Assembly: GCA_023132995.1 (NCBI GenBank)
Contig: JAGLXI010000002.1
Coordinates: forward strand, 1 to 9,026
Origin: Candidatus Zixiibacteriota bacterium
GTDB lineage: Bacteria > Zixibacteria > MSB-5A5 > GN15 > FEB-12
Reading direction: 5' to 3'
DNA: 9,026 bases
A model generated the notes under the pieces. It was given only the letters and a program-made list of their open reading frames with translations. It searched no databases and had not been told where the DNA came from. This document shows, one piece after another, positions 1-6,449 of this stretch (position 1 is its first letter; every line of letters starts with the position of its first letter). The position numbers were made by a program, and so were the translations under genes.

Positions 1-19
1 TTCCCGCTTCCGCGGGAAT
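1..19. repeat. dRS3-format palindrome at the window edge
   Basis: A perfect 7-bp inverted repeat: ttcccgc (1-7), loop ttcc, gcgggaa (12-18), followed by t. If the base before the window is A, this has the layout ATTCCC-N8-GGGAAT. That layout is known as dRS3 in Neisseria, and I recall similar elements in many other genomes. It is probably one copy of a dispersed intergenic element that continues to the left. No link to Neisseria is implied. Confidence 0.5.
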
Positions 20-176
20 GACTCATAATTGATGGCAGTTGATGGTTTGCATTATATTCCGGGTTTTTCAACAAGCACCAAGCGTATGGGCCACCCGACC
101 AACCGAAAATGAAAACCCGCAAAACGAACCCATTTCCGCGCGTTGCCTGGTCATGAACTGCGGTCCACCGTTGAGC

Positions 177-219
177 CCCCACCCGACGCTGTCGCTCTGG
201 ATGGGGTACCCCTTTTTTT
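177..219 (+). terminator. Weak terminator-like structure with T7 tract
   Basis: CCCCA (177-181) can pair with TGGGG (202-206), with a mismatch and two further C-G pairs inside. GGGGTACCCC (203-212) is itself palindromic and runs straight into seven T (213-219). The T tract fits a Rho-independent terminator on the plus strand. However, the larger stem ends six bases before the T tract, and the 10-mer alone has too small a loop. It could equally be part of a repeat element. Confidence 0.25.
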
Positions 220-221
220 AT

Positions 222-244
222 GTCAGGACCACAGGGGTCCTGAC
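222..244. repeat. 9-bp perfect inverted repeat
   Basis: gtcaggacc (222-230) is the exact reverse complement of ggtcctgac (236-244), with a five-base loop. No T run follows it on either strand; the T7 tract precedes it on the plus strand. A terminator role is therefore unlikely, and a repeat element or protein-binding palindrome fits better. A shorter related palindrome, CAGGAC-AG-GTCCTG, sits at 8133-8146. Confidence 0.5.
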
Positions 245-371
245 CTGACAAGAGCTGCCCGTTGAACATCCGATGCTCACCACACGTCATATCAATGGTT
301 GACAGGTTGATTGCAGGTCGAGAGGTTGGCGACCACATCAGCCACTGGCAGGAAACAATAGGAGTACAAAC

Positions 372-509
372 ATGCAAATCCGTATCGCACTGGTTCCGGT
401 GGTCGCGGCGCTGCTCTGGATTGTGTCGGCCGGATCGGTCAGTTCCCGCGACGCAGACAAGACGCTCCCGGGACCGGATGAGTTCGTGAAGGTGGATGTC
501 CTTCCCGTC
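372..509 (+). pseudogene. 5' fragment of a secreted TonB-family-like protein
   Basis: ATG at 372 follows a good SD (taggag, six bases upstream). The first 25 residues form a signal peptide: MQIR, then a hydrophobic run through about residue 20, then small residues. Residues 34-46 (GPDEFVKVDVLPV) resemble the segment I recall just before the TonB C-terminal domain in some FCB-type energy-transducer-like proteins. That domain (the YP...A...G region, about 80 residues) is absent. The frame stays open to 593 (73 codons), but the residues after V46 lie antisense to the minus-strand gene start and do not look family-like. I read it as a truncated gene joined at 501-509 to another broken gene. It could instead be a genuine 73-residue secreted peptide. 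The family assignment is from memory and modest. Confidence 0.4.
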
Positions 510-626
510 TGGGGACCACTTGATGTGCCCGCCCGGGCCAACCTCGATTACCCGGTAGTCCCCGGACTCAGACCATCCGCAGGTCGCCGTTAGAAGCACC
601 ATGAAAACTGCTAACATCACGCGCAT
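501..626 (-). pseudogene. 5' fragment of a secreted beta-propeller (PD40-like) protein
   Basis: On the minus strand, ATG at 626-624 follows a near-perfect SD (aaggaggt, five bases before the start). The first ~20 residues are a signal peptide (MRVMLAVFMVLLTAT, then CGWSES). Residues 30-42 read GPGGHIKWSPDGK, and the WSPDGK core is the hallmark of PD40/TolB-type beta-propeller blades. A normal protein of this kind has several such blades over hundreds of residues; here recognisable sequence stops right after the first one. The frame stays open to the window edge, but the remainder does not resemble a propeller. A TACAAT hexamer at 675-670 could be a -10 box, without a clear -35. The gene appears cut off at 501-509, where it meets the opposing fragment. 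Confidence 0.5.
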
Positions 627-644
627 TGAGCACCTCCTTCTTCT

Positions 645-662
645 GGACCTGAAGGCAGGTCC
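645..662. repeat. 7-bp palindrome in the leader of the minus-strand fragment
   Basis: ggacctg (645-651), loop aagg, caggtcc (656-662): a perfect stem. It lies between the possible -10 box (675-670) and the SD of the minus-strand propeller-like gene start, so it could be an operator or an mRNA leader hairpin for that gene. There is no adjacent T tract, which argues against a terminator. Confidence 0.4.
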
Positions 663-900
663 GTTTGATATTGTACACCCTAGGCACGGGAGATTACCCT
701 TTGATGTCTACCACGAACTAATGTGCCCTTAGCAGCAAGGTCGCCTGCCAGCGCCTGTCAGTCAAGCGATTGTAGTGTGCTGGTGCTGTGTTCACCCTCC
801 CGGTTCCACCGCGCTGCAATCAGTGAAATCCGCCGGAAAAGCGGTCGATCTCTAACGAATGCAATTCTTGACAGGCGACGTATAGCTCAGCAGATTCAGG

Positions 901-925
901 GTGACCGTTGTCACAGGGCGACGGT
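901..925. promoter_or_regulatory. Overlapping inverted repeats upstream of the operon
   Basis: Two mutually exclusive pairings are visible just upstream of the first operon gene. One is gtgac (901-905) with gtcac (910-914) around a four-base loop. The other is accgttgt (904-911) with gcgacggt (918-925), which needs two G-U pairs and has a six-base loop. The SD of the next gene begins about 13 bases later. This could be an operator or a leader structure affecting translation, but such short pairings also arise by chance. Confidence 0.25.
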
Positions 926-950
926 CGGCGATACTTGGAAGGACACACAA

Positions 951-1718
951 ATGATCAGACTAATACTGCCGATCTGGCTGCTGTTGCTTCCGGCGCTGTC
1001 ACTGACGGCGGGGACACCGGACACCACGGAGCAGGTCGATGTCGAAGAGATCATCCGTCGGGTTGATCGGCTGTATCGATCCCAGTCCAGTTACTCCGAA
1101 TTGGAGATGGAAATCATCACCCCCCACTGGCAGCGGACGCTGGCCATGTATTGCTGGAGCGAAGGGATAGAGAAGACCTTCATCCGCATTACGTCGCCGC
1201 AAAAGGAGAAGGGGGTGGCGACACTCAGGGTCGGGAATGAGATGTGGAACTACCTGCCCAAAACCAACAAGGTCATCAAGATCCCACCTTCAATGATGAT
1301 GGGTTCCTGGATGGGGTCGGATTTCACTAACGATGACCTGGTGAAGGAGTCGTCGCTATTTGAAGACTACAGCTATGAACTGATCCCACCTGACAGCACC
1401 GAGGAGGGGTTGCTTCTTGTCAACTGTATTCCGCGTGAAGACCTGGCGGTGGTATGGGGCAATATCGTGATCGCCGTCTCCGAATCGGATCACCTGCCCA
1501 GATGGCAGAAGTACTACGATGAAAAGGGCGCCCTCATGCGAGTCATGACATACTCCCGGGTGAAGAACCTCGGCGGCCGGAAGTTGCCGTCGGTGATCGA
1601 GATGGTTCCGCAGAACAAAGAGGGACACAGGACAGTTTTTCGCTACCTGAAGGTTGAGTTCGATATAGCGCTGGATGACGAAACATTTACGCTGCGAAAC
1701 CTTCGCTCGCATGAATAG
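951..1718 (+). CDS. LolA-like periplasmic outer-membrane lipoprotein-sorting protein
   Basis: A 255-residue precursor. Residues 1-20 are a signal peptide (MIRLILPIWLLLLPALSLTA, cleavage near AG). The mature part is the all-beta LolA_like fold (COG2834 / LolA_like type). Its signature is the stretch around residues 97-133: NEMWNYLPKTNKVIKIPPSM, then a Met/Trp-rich MMGSWMGSDF, then TNDDLVKES. Family members bind acyl chains in a beta half-barrel and shuttle lipid-modified cargo across the periplasm. I chose ATG 951 because ggaagg (938-943) lies seven bases upstream and a signal peptide follows at once; the longer GTG 723 start adds 76 unlikely residues. It is the first gene of a five-gene operon, 12 bases before the first permease, which marks it as that transporter's dedicated carrier. 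The fold is clear; the cargo is not. Confidence 0.88.
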   Translation: MIRLILPIWLLLLPALSLTAGTPDTTEQVDVEEIIRRVDRLYRSQSSYSELEMEIITPHWQRTLAMYCWSEGIEKTFIRITSPQKEKGVATLRVGNEMWNYLPKTNKVIKIPPSMMMGSWMGSDFTNDDLVKESSLFEDYSYELIPPDSTEEGLLLVNCIPREDLAVVWGNIVIAVSESDHLPRWQKYYDEKGALMRVMTYSRVKNLGGRKLPSVIEMVPQNKEGHRTVFRYLKVEFDIALDDETFTLRNLRSHE

Positions 1719-1730
1719 GATATTGCCGGG

Positions 1731-2948
1731 ATGATTACATTCAAGGTCGCCTTTCGCAACGTTCTCCGGCAGAAGCGCCGTACGCTGCTGACCATGCTGA
1801 CTATGCTGGGCGGATTTACACTGGCGGCCATCTCAATCGCCTGGTCCGACGGAACCTACAATGTCATCATCGATATGTTCACCCGGGCACAACTGGGGCA
1901 TATTCAGATCCATGGAGCCGGTTACCTGGATCGACCGACTCTTTACAACACGGTCGACGACTACGCTGGTGTCGGTGAGCGGATCGGCTCGATCGAGGGC
2001 GTCGTTGGCTGGTCTCCCCGGCTTTACTCGGCCGGGCTGGCCTCGGTGGGTGAGAAAAGCGCCGGGGTGCGTATTATTGGGATCGACCCGGTGAGGGAAA
2101 TCCGGACCACACGGTTCGACAGGAAGATCATCTCCGGCCGGTCGTTTGCGCAATCGGGCTCGCTTGAGGCAATCCTCGGAAAGGGACTGGCGAAAGCACT
2201 GAAGGCTGATGTCGGCAGCGAGGTCGTGCTTGTTTCGCAGGGAGCCGACGGATCCATCGCCAACGACCTGTATGAGATTGTTGGCATCATTGACGCCGGT
2301 GACGTCACCTCCAACCAGACTGCCCTTTATCTCACCCTGGGTGACGCCCAGGAACTGTTGGTGCTGCACGGGCGGGTGCATGAGATTGTCATTATTGCCG
2401 AGGACCTGGACGATGTAGCGCCGCTGACCGCGACCATTGAAGAAACCATCGACCGACCCGAACTGACGGTGGAGCCCTGGCAGGAGTTTGCCAAGTCATT
2501 CTACAACGCGATGAAAGCCGACCAGCGGGGAATTTGGATTATGGTTTTCATCATCGTCCTGCTCGTCTCCGTAGGGGTGCTTAATACTGTCTTGATGACG
2601 GTGCTCGAACGCACACGCGAATACGGTGTCCTTCGGGCAATGGGGGTACGACCACTTCAGGTCATTCGGCTGGTGGTGTACGAAGTGACCGTCATGGCGG
2701 TGGTGTCGGTTGTGGTCGGCACTCTGCTGAGCCTTGTGATCAACTACCTGTTGTCGCTGCACGGAGTTCCTATGCCCACGTCTTTCACCTACGGTGGGAT
2801 GGAGTTTTCGCGCATGTACACCGAGATAAACGCCCGGAGCTTTATCATTCCGGCCGTGACAGTAGTTCTGTCGGCGATTGCCGTCAGCGTTTTCCCAGCT
2901 ATCAGAGCGGCCCGTACGGCTCCGGCCAGGGCAATGCGAACGCACTGA
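1731..2948 (+). CDS. FtsX/MacB-type ABC transporter permease (LolC/E-like), subunit 1
   Basis: 405 residues with the four-helix MacB/LolE layout. A basic cytoplasmic start (NVLRQKRRT) leads into TM1 (about 17-38). A MacB_PCD-type periplasmic domain follows (about 39-265, with GHIQIHGAGYLDRPTLYNTVDD at its front). Then come TM2 (268-291), TM3 (312-341) and TM4 (370-392). The FtsX domain shows the usual post-TM2 motif ERTREYGVLRAMG (293-305) and the C-terminal PAIRAARTAPARAM (389-402). This type does not make a classical channel; it couples ATP hydrolysis to moving periplasmic domains that extract or push lipidic cargo, as LolCDE does. The start has only a weak SD-like gaatagga at 1713-1720, so translation may be coupled to the gene ending 12 bases upstream. 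It likely pairs with the next, non-identical permease. Confidence 0.9.
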   Translation: MITFKVAFRNVLRQKRRTLLTMLTMLGGFTLAAISIAWSDGTYNVIIDMFTRAQLGHIQIHGAGYLDRPTLYNTVDDYAGVGERIGSIEGVVGWSPRLYSAGLASVGEKSAGVRIIGIDPVREIRTTRFDRKIISGRSFAQSGSLEAILGKGLAKALKADVGSEVVLVSQGADGSIANDLYEIVGIIDAGDVTSNQTALYLTLGDAQELLVLHGRVHEIVIIAEDLDDVAPLTATIEETIDRPELTVEPWQEFAKSFYNAMKADQRGIWIMVFIIVLLVSVGVLNTVLMTVLERTREYGVLRAMGVRPLQVIRLVVYEVTVMAVVSVVVGTLLSLVINYLLSLHGVPMPTSFTYGGMEFSRMYTEINARSFIIPAVTVVLSAIAVSVFPAIRAARTAPARAMRTH

Positions 2949-2954
2949 GGGATT

Positions 2955-4187
2955 ATGACCTTGATGATCTATTGCAAGTTGGCCTGGCGAAACGTCCTGC
3001 GCAACAAGCGAAGGACTCTTATCGCCGGCATTGCCATTGGTATCGGATTGGCGGCGCTGATCTATGTCGACGCCCTGATACTTGGCATGGAAGATAACAT
3101 GGTCAAATCCGCCACCTCGTCGTTCCTGGGCGAGGGGCAGATCCACCGCGAGGGTTTCCGGCAGACATTCGAGGTTGACCTCACGGTGAACAACCTGGCC
3201 GAGGTGGTAGAAAGTATCAAGCAGGAAGAGGTCGTCGAGTCGTTTACCCTGCGGACGTTCTGTTTCGGCATGATCAGTTCCCCGGCCAACGTCAGTTCGG
3301 TCAGCATGGTCGGGGTGGACCCCGCCAACGAGCGGCACCTGTCGCAGGTTGACGAGGCGCTTGTCGAAGGGACATACTTTGAGGGCGACGACGACCGCCA
3401 GCTCTTGATCGGCCGCAAGTTGGCGGAGTTGCTTGAAGTGGGACTAGGCGATCGGGTGGTAATGACGGCAGCCCAGGCGGGGACAGGGGATCTGGCCCAG
3501 GAGATGTTCCGAGTATCCGGTATTTACTATTTCAATGTGCCCCAGATGGATCAGTACATGGCGTTTGTCCTTATCAGCAAGGCCCGGCAGATGCTGGCCT
3601 TAGGCGACGAGGCTCACCAGATCGCCCTCAAGTTCCATGACGCGTACTTGGGCCGTGACCAGGACCATCCTTTTTGGAACAGGTACTCACGGAACGGGAA
3701 TGAGGCGGTCGGCTGGACGGTATTACTGCCCCAGTTGGAGGCGGCCTTTGAACTGTCCGGGTTCTCCACGCTGATCGTAGCCATAATACTGTTTGGCGTG
3801 GTTTCGCTTGGCATTGTCAACACACTGTTCATGTCGCTTCACGAACGGATGTTTGAGTTTGGTGTGATGCGGGCGGTGGGAACACGCCCCGTGGCTATGG
3901 GACAACTCGTGATTCTCGAGGCTGGCGCACTGGCCATTCTCTCTGTTGTCCTGGGAATGATACTCGGTTTTGTGACTCTGTACATCTCAACCAGGATAGG
4001 TATCGACTACACCGGGATCGAGTTTGCCGGTGTCACCTTCCGGGAGTTGCTTTACCCGGTAATGGAAGTCAGGCAGTTTATCGTGTTTCCTCTCTGGGTT
4101 TTCGCTTTCACCGTGGGAATCGCGTTCTATCCCGCTATCTATGCCGCCCGCCTGACGCCGGCGAAGGCAATGAGGAAATCATTTTAG
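2955..4187 (+). CDS. FtsX/MacB-type ABC transporter permease (LolC/E-like), subunit 2
   Basis: 410 residues, paralogous to the preceding permease but clearly diverged. It starts KLAWRNVLRNKRRT, then TM1 (about 22-44), a periplasmic domain (about 45-268), TM2 (272-294), the motif ERMFEFGVMRAVGTRP (297-312), TM3 (about 314-344), TM4 (about 377-398) and a terminal YPAIYAARLTPAKAM (392-406). Just before TM2 it carries a distinctive segment (237-260) with DHPFWNRYSRNGNEAVGW, absent from subunit 1. That asymmetry suggests the two permeases do different jobs, as LolC (carrier docking) and LolE (cargo entry) do. I cannot say which is which. The start is six bases after the previous stop with gagg (2947-2950) overlapping it, so the two are probably translationally coupled. 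An ATG three codons later (2964) is an alternative start. Confidence 0.9.
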   Translation: MTLMIYCKLAWRNVLRNKRRTLIAGIAIGIGLAALIYVDALILGMEDNMVKSATSSFLGEGQIHREGFRQTFEVDLTVNNLAEVVESIKQEEVVESFTLRTFCFGMISSPANVSSVSMVGVDPANERHLSQVDEALVEGTYFEGDDDRQLLIGRKLAELLEVGLGDRVVMTAAQAGTGDLAQEMFRVSGIYYFNVPQMDQYMAFVLISKARQMLALGDEAHQIALKFHDAYLGRDQDHPFWNRYSRNGNEAVGWTVLLPQLEAAFELSGFSTLIVAIILFGVVSLGIVNTLFMSLHERMFEFGVMRAVGTRPVAMGQLVILEAGALAILSVVLGMILGFVTLYISTRIGIDYTGIEFAGVTFRELLYPVMEVRQFIVFPLWVFAFTVGIAFYPAIYAARLTPAKAMRKSF

Positions 4188-4198
4188 GAGAGTCAGTG

Positions 4199-4903
4199 AT
4201 GGAACCCAACAACCAAGCTGGTGTCATTATTGCCGAAGCCGTCACCAAGGTCTACTCCGACAACGGCGTACCGGTGGAAGCGGTTCGGGGGATTGACCTG
4301 ACAATCAAGCACGGCGAATTCACGGCCATCGTCGGCCCCTCCGGTTCGGGCAAGACCACCTTTCTCAATATCGTCTCCGGACTCGACAGCGTCACCTCGG
4401 GAAGAGTGTGGCTGGCCGGCAGGCTCCTTTCCGAGATGAGCGGCCGGGAGCTTTCTGACTTTCGCCGCGACAGTATCGGCTTTATTTTCCAGGCCTACAA
4501 TCTCATACCGGTGCTGAGTGTCGAGGAGAATATCGAGTACATTATGCTCCTGCAGGGCGTCGGTAAATCCGAGCGACACCGACGGGTAGGCCGGATACTT
4601 GAAAAACTGGGCCTGGCCGAATTCGCCGATCGCGTTCCGGTGAAGCTGTCCGGCGGACAGCAGCAGCGCGTGGCGGTGGCCCGAGCGATGGTTGCCGAAC
4701 CGGTCTTAGTGTTGGCCGACGAACCGACCGCCAACCTCGATTCGAAAACCGGCGCCGGGCTGCTGGACATGATGCGTGAACTCAACCAGACCACCGGCAT
4801 GACTTTCGTCTTCTCTACCCACGACCGGGCCATCATGGAGCGAGCCACACGGCTGGTTACGCTCAAGGACGGGCGCGTCGACAACGACGAGACGAGGGAC
4901 TGA
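4199..4903 (+). CDS. ABC transporter ATPase, MacB/LolD type
   Basis: 234 residues and complete for the family. It has Walker A GPSGSGKTT (46-54), Q-loop Gln98 in GFIFQAYNLIP, signature LSGGQQQRVAVARA (150-163), Walker B VLVLADEP (169-176) with Glu175, D-loop NLDS (179-182) and switch His208 in STHD. The FQxYNLIPxLSVxEN segment is typical of the LolD/MacB/FtsE subgroup that partners with FtsX-domain permeases. It would form a cytoplasmic dimer powering the two permeases encoded just upstream. I chose ATG 4199 because aggag (4186-4190) lies eight bases away; the GTG at 4196 would give only five. That SD overlaps the stop codon of permease 2, so the genes are translationally coupled. The barrel gene starts at the very next base after this stop. 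Confidence 0.95.
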   Translation: MEPNNQAGVIIAEAVTKVYSDNGVPVEAVRGIDLTIKHGEFTAIVGPSGSGKTTFLNIVSGLDSVTSGRVWLAGRLLSEMSGRELSDFRRDSIGFIFQAYNLIPVLSVEENIEYIMLLQGVGKSERHRRVGRILEKLGLAEFADRVPVKLSGGQQQRVAVARAMVAEPVLVLADEPTANLDSKTGAGLLDMMRELNQTTGMTFVFSTHDRAIMERATRLVTLKDGRVDNDETRD

Positions 4904-6172
4904 TTGCGCACACTGCCTATGACATGCTCCCCAGGCCTGAGGAAGTTGCCGTTATTGCTGGCGGGGTTGCTGCTCCTGCCGTGCCCCGGTCGGACTTCCG
5001 AGACCCTGTCTTTCGACGGTTACTATAAGAACTTCTCTGTCGCCTATTTCTTACCCCGCTATAAAAACCCCACTGATTCATCGAACACGCCGCCGCTGGG
5101 TAGCGTGTCCAACAGGCTGCGCCTCAATTCACGGTGGCGGCTGAGCGATCGCGTTCAAGTGAAAGTGTCTTACGACTTAGCTCCCCGGGTACAGGACCGC
5201 CTGCTTTTCGACGAGTCACCCGTCACAACCGCCACCGATCCGTTGAGCTATCGTGTGGTTGATCTCGATGCCCGGCTTTACCCCTCGCTAAACGACGAGG
5301 TGGCCTCTTTTGCGATTTTTCAGAACCTCGACCGAGCCTTCATCACCATCCGCACGAACCGGGCCGACCTGTATGTGGGCCGGCAGGCTATCGCATTCGG
5401 CGCGGCGAGAGTCGTCAACCCGACCGATATCATCGCGCCGTACAGCTACGAGACACTTGACACCGAGGATCGCGTCGGTGTGGATGCCGTTCGGGTGAGA
5501 GTGCCGCTGGGATTCATGGGAGAAATCGACGCTGCCTGGGTGGGCGGTGACAAGTTTGAGTCTGACCGCAGCGCGGCGTTTCTGCGCACGAAGTTCTATG
5601 CTCTCAGAACGGACATGGCCCTCCTACTGCTGGGCTTCCGAAGGAACCTGTTGCTTGGCGTCGAGGCGGCCCGCTCGCTCGGTGGGGCAGGGGTCTGGTT
5701 TGAGGCGGCTCATGTTTTTGTTGATGCGCTGGCAGACGAGGCAATCCCCCAAAGAGACTATTTCCGCGGTTCGCTTGGCGGCGACTACAGTTTTGGCGGC
5801 AATACCTATGTCTTTGCCGAATACCACTTCAACCAGGCCGGAAGAGACCGCCCCGGCGAGTACCTTTCGGACTCGACACACGCCGCGTATACCGAAGGAT
5901 CGGTCTACCTGATGGGCAGGCACTACCTTGCCTCGGGGATGACCTGTCAACTGACGCCACTGATCAGCGGAGGCGTGGAGTTGCTCTGCAATCTGCGGGA
6001 CCGGTCAGCCTATGTTGTTCCCAGTATCGAATACAACGTGGCGGAGGATATTTACCTTGCAGGGGGCGCCTACATAGGGATCGGCAGACGCCCGGAATCT
6101 GCCATGCGGATGCGCTCGGAGTTTGGATCCTACCCCGATATCTATTTCGGTTCCTTCCGGGTTTATTTTTAA
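4904..6172 (+). CDS. Outer-membrane beta-barrel protein of the Lol-like operon
   Basis: 422 residues from TTG 4904, which directly abuts the ATPase stop (TGATTG) with gaggg (4894-4898) five bases upstream. ATG 4919 is an alternative but lies 20 bases from that SD. Residues 12-30 are a signal peptide (KLPLLLAGLLLLPCPG). The mature protein is rich in alternating polar/hydrophobic strands (RLRLNSRWRLSDRVQVKVSYDL, TYVFAEYHF, IYLAGGAYIG) and ends FGSFRVYF, a terminal-Phe beta-signal of the kind the BAM machinery recognises. The segment 155-192 (DLYVGRQAIAFGAARVVNPTDIIAP...DTEDRVG) recalls DUF1302/alginate-export-like porins, which elsewhere accompany LolA-like proteins and RND exporters. Being last in the operon makes it the probable outer-membrane receiver or exit of the transport path. 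LLPC (24-27) is a poor lipobox. The barrel fold is well supported; the family and function are inferred. Confidence 0.75.
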   Translation: MRTLPMTCSPGLRKLPLLLAGLLLLPCPGRTSETLSFDGYYKNFSVAYFLPRYKNPTDSSNTPPLGSVSNRLRLNSRWRLSDRVQVKVSYDLAPRVQDRLLFDESPVTTATDPLSYRVVDLDARLYPSLNDEVASFAIFQNLDRAFITIRTNRADLYVGRQAIAFGAARVVNPTDIIAPYSYETLDTEDRVGVDAVRVRVPLGFMGEIDAAWVGGDKFESDRSAAFLRTKFYALRTDMALLLLGFRRNLLLGVEAARSLGGAGVWFEAAHVFVDALADEAIPQRDYFRGSLGGDYSFGGNTYVFAEYHFNQAGRDRPGEYLSDSTHAAYTEGSVYLMGRHYLASGMTCQLTPLISGGVELLCNLRDRSAYVVPSIEYNVAEDIYLAGGAYIGIGRRPESAMRMRSEFGSYPDIYFGSFRVYF

Positions 6173-6176
6173 CACA

Positions 6177-6204
6177 GCCGGTCGGCCACGACTTCCGATC
6201 CGGC
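6177..6204. terminator. Bulged hairpin after the operon, terminator uncertain
   Basis: gccgg-tcgg (6177-6185) can pair with ccgatccggc (6195-6204), with one bulged T and a nine-base loop, five bases after the barrel stop codon. No T tract follows on the plus strand (gtaaaaaag instead). If it ends the operon mRNA it does so without the usual U run. It may simply be an mRNA-end-stabilising structure. Confidence 0.25.
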
Positions 6205-6325
6205 GTAAAAAAGCTTTGTTTGAGCTTCGTGGGGGTGTAACTTGGCAGAGTCGAAGGTGGAGGTTCACGTTTGCGGACAAAACCCGGGCTGTTGAGGGAA
6301 CACCGTTTCGCATGTTACGAAGCTG

Positions 6326-6354
6326 TTGAGTTTCGCGACGTGCTTGCCGATATT
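6326..6354 (+). promoter_or_regulatory. Candidate sigma70-type promoter for the epimerase
   Basis: TTGAGT (6326-6331), 17 bases, GATATT (6349-6354): each box matches four of six consensus positions. It lies in the 277-base gap (6173-6449), which otherwise holds no convincing gene. It would leave a leader of roughly 90 bases before the epimerase ATG. It is a weak match and could be chance. Confidence 0.3.
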
Positions 6355-6449
6355 CCCTGTGGAGCGGGGTTCGGCGGAACTATCCACGACCCGGCCACCG
6401 TGAGTATCTGTGGCAATCGAGCCACTGGAGTACAAAAGGATTTGAGTCT

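Larger units (their letters stand above)
1..371. other. Non-coding, repeat-like left edge
   Basis: I see no credible gene here. The plus-strand frames are short and composition-driven. One minus-strand frame is open from 626 to the edge, but below about 501 its translation is rich in Arg, Cys, Trp and His and looks like translated intergenic DNA. The stretch carries an edge palindrome (1-18), a GGGGTACCCC palindrome followed by seven T (203-219) and a 9-bp hairpin (222-244). The density of palindromes, and the block around 160-215 rich in CCCC and GGGG, suggest members of dispersed intergenic repeat families. That is an inference, since only one copy is in view. Confidence 0.5.
594..950. other. 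Intergenic region before the transport operon
   Basis: Positions 594-626 belong to the minus-strand propeller fragment and its SD ends near 638. I see no further gene. A GTG-started frame (723) runs into the operon's first gene, but its first 76 residues lack coding character. A TTGACA at 868-873 has only a poor -10 candidate 17 bases downstream (cagatt, 891-896), so an operon promoter here is possible but weak. Small inverted repeats at 645-662 and 901-925 are listed separately. Confidence 0.4.

Noticed and set aside
1..500. Minus-strand frame open from 626 to the window edge (208 codons)
   Set aside because: Only the part above 501 looks like protein. The rest crosses palindromes and reads as Arg/Cys/His/Trp-rich translated intergenic DNA, so openness is probably chance in GC-rich sequence.
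601..732. 43-codon plus-strand frame starting at ATG 601
   Set aside because: No SD, no recognisable composition, and its start is antisense to the signal peptide of the minus-strand fragment.
723..950. GTG-started N-terminal extension of the LolA-like gene
   Set aside because: It places 76 residues without family character ahead of a clear signal peptide; ATG 951 has its own SD at the right distance.
874..950. tRNA-like start (ggcgacgtatagctcag)
   Set aside because: It resembles an acceptor arm plus D-arm, but there is no GGTTCGAATCC-type T-loop and no closing acceptor strand at the right distance.
2496..3338. 280-codon minus-strand frame spanning the permease junction (and 1833-2381 minus)
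   Set aside because: These are antisense shadows of strong FtsX-permease genes; their translations are His/Arg/Asp-rich with no motif or SD.
4196..4198. GTG start for the ATPase one codon earlier
   Set aside because: The adjacent ATG has better SD spacing (eight bases rather than five) and is the stronger codon.
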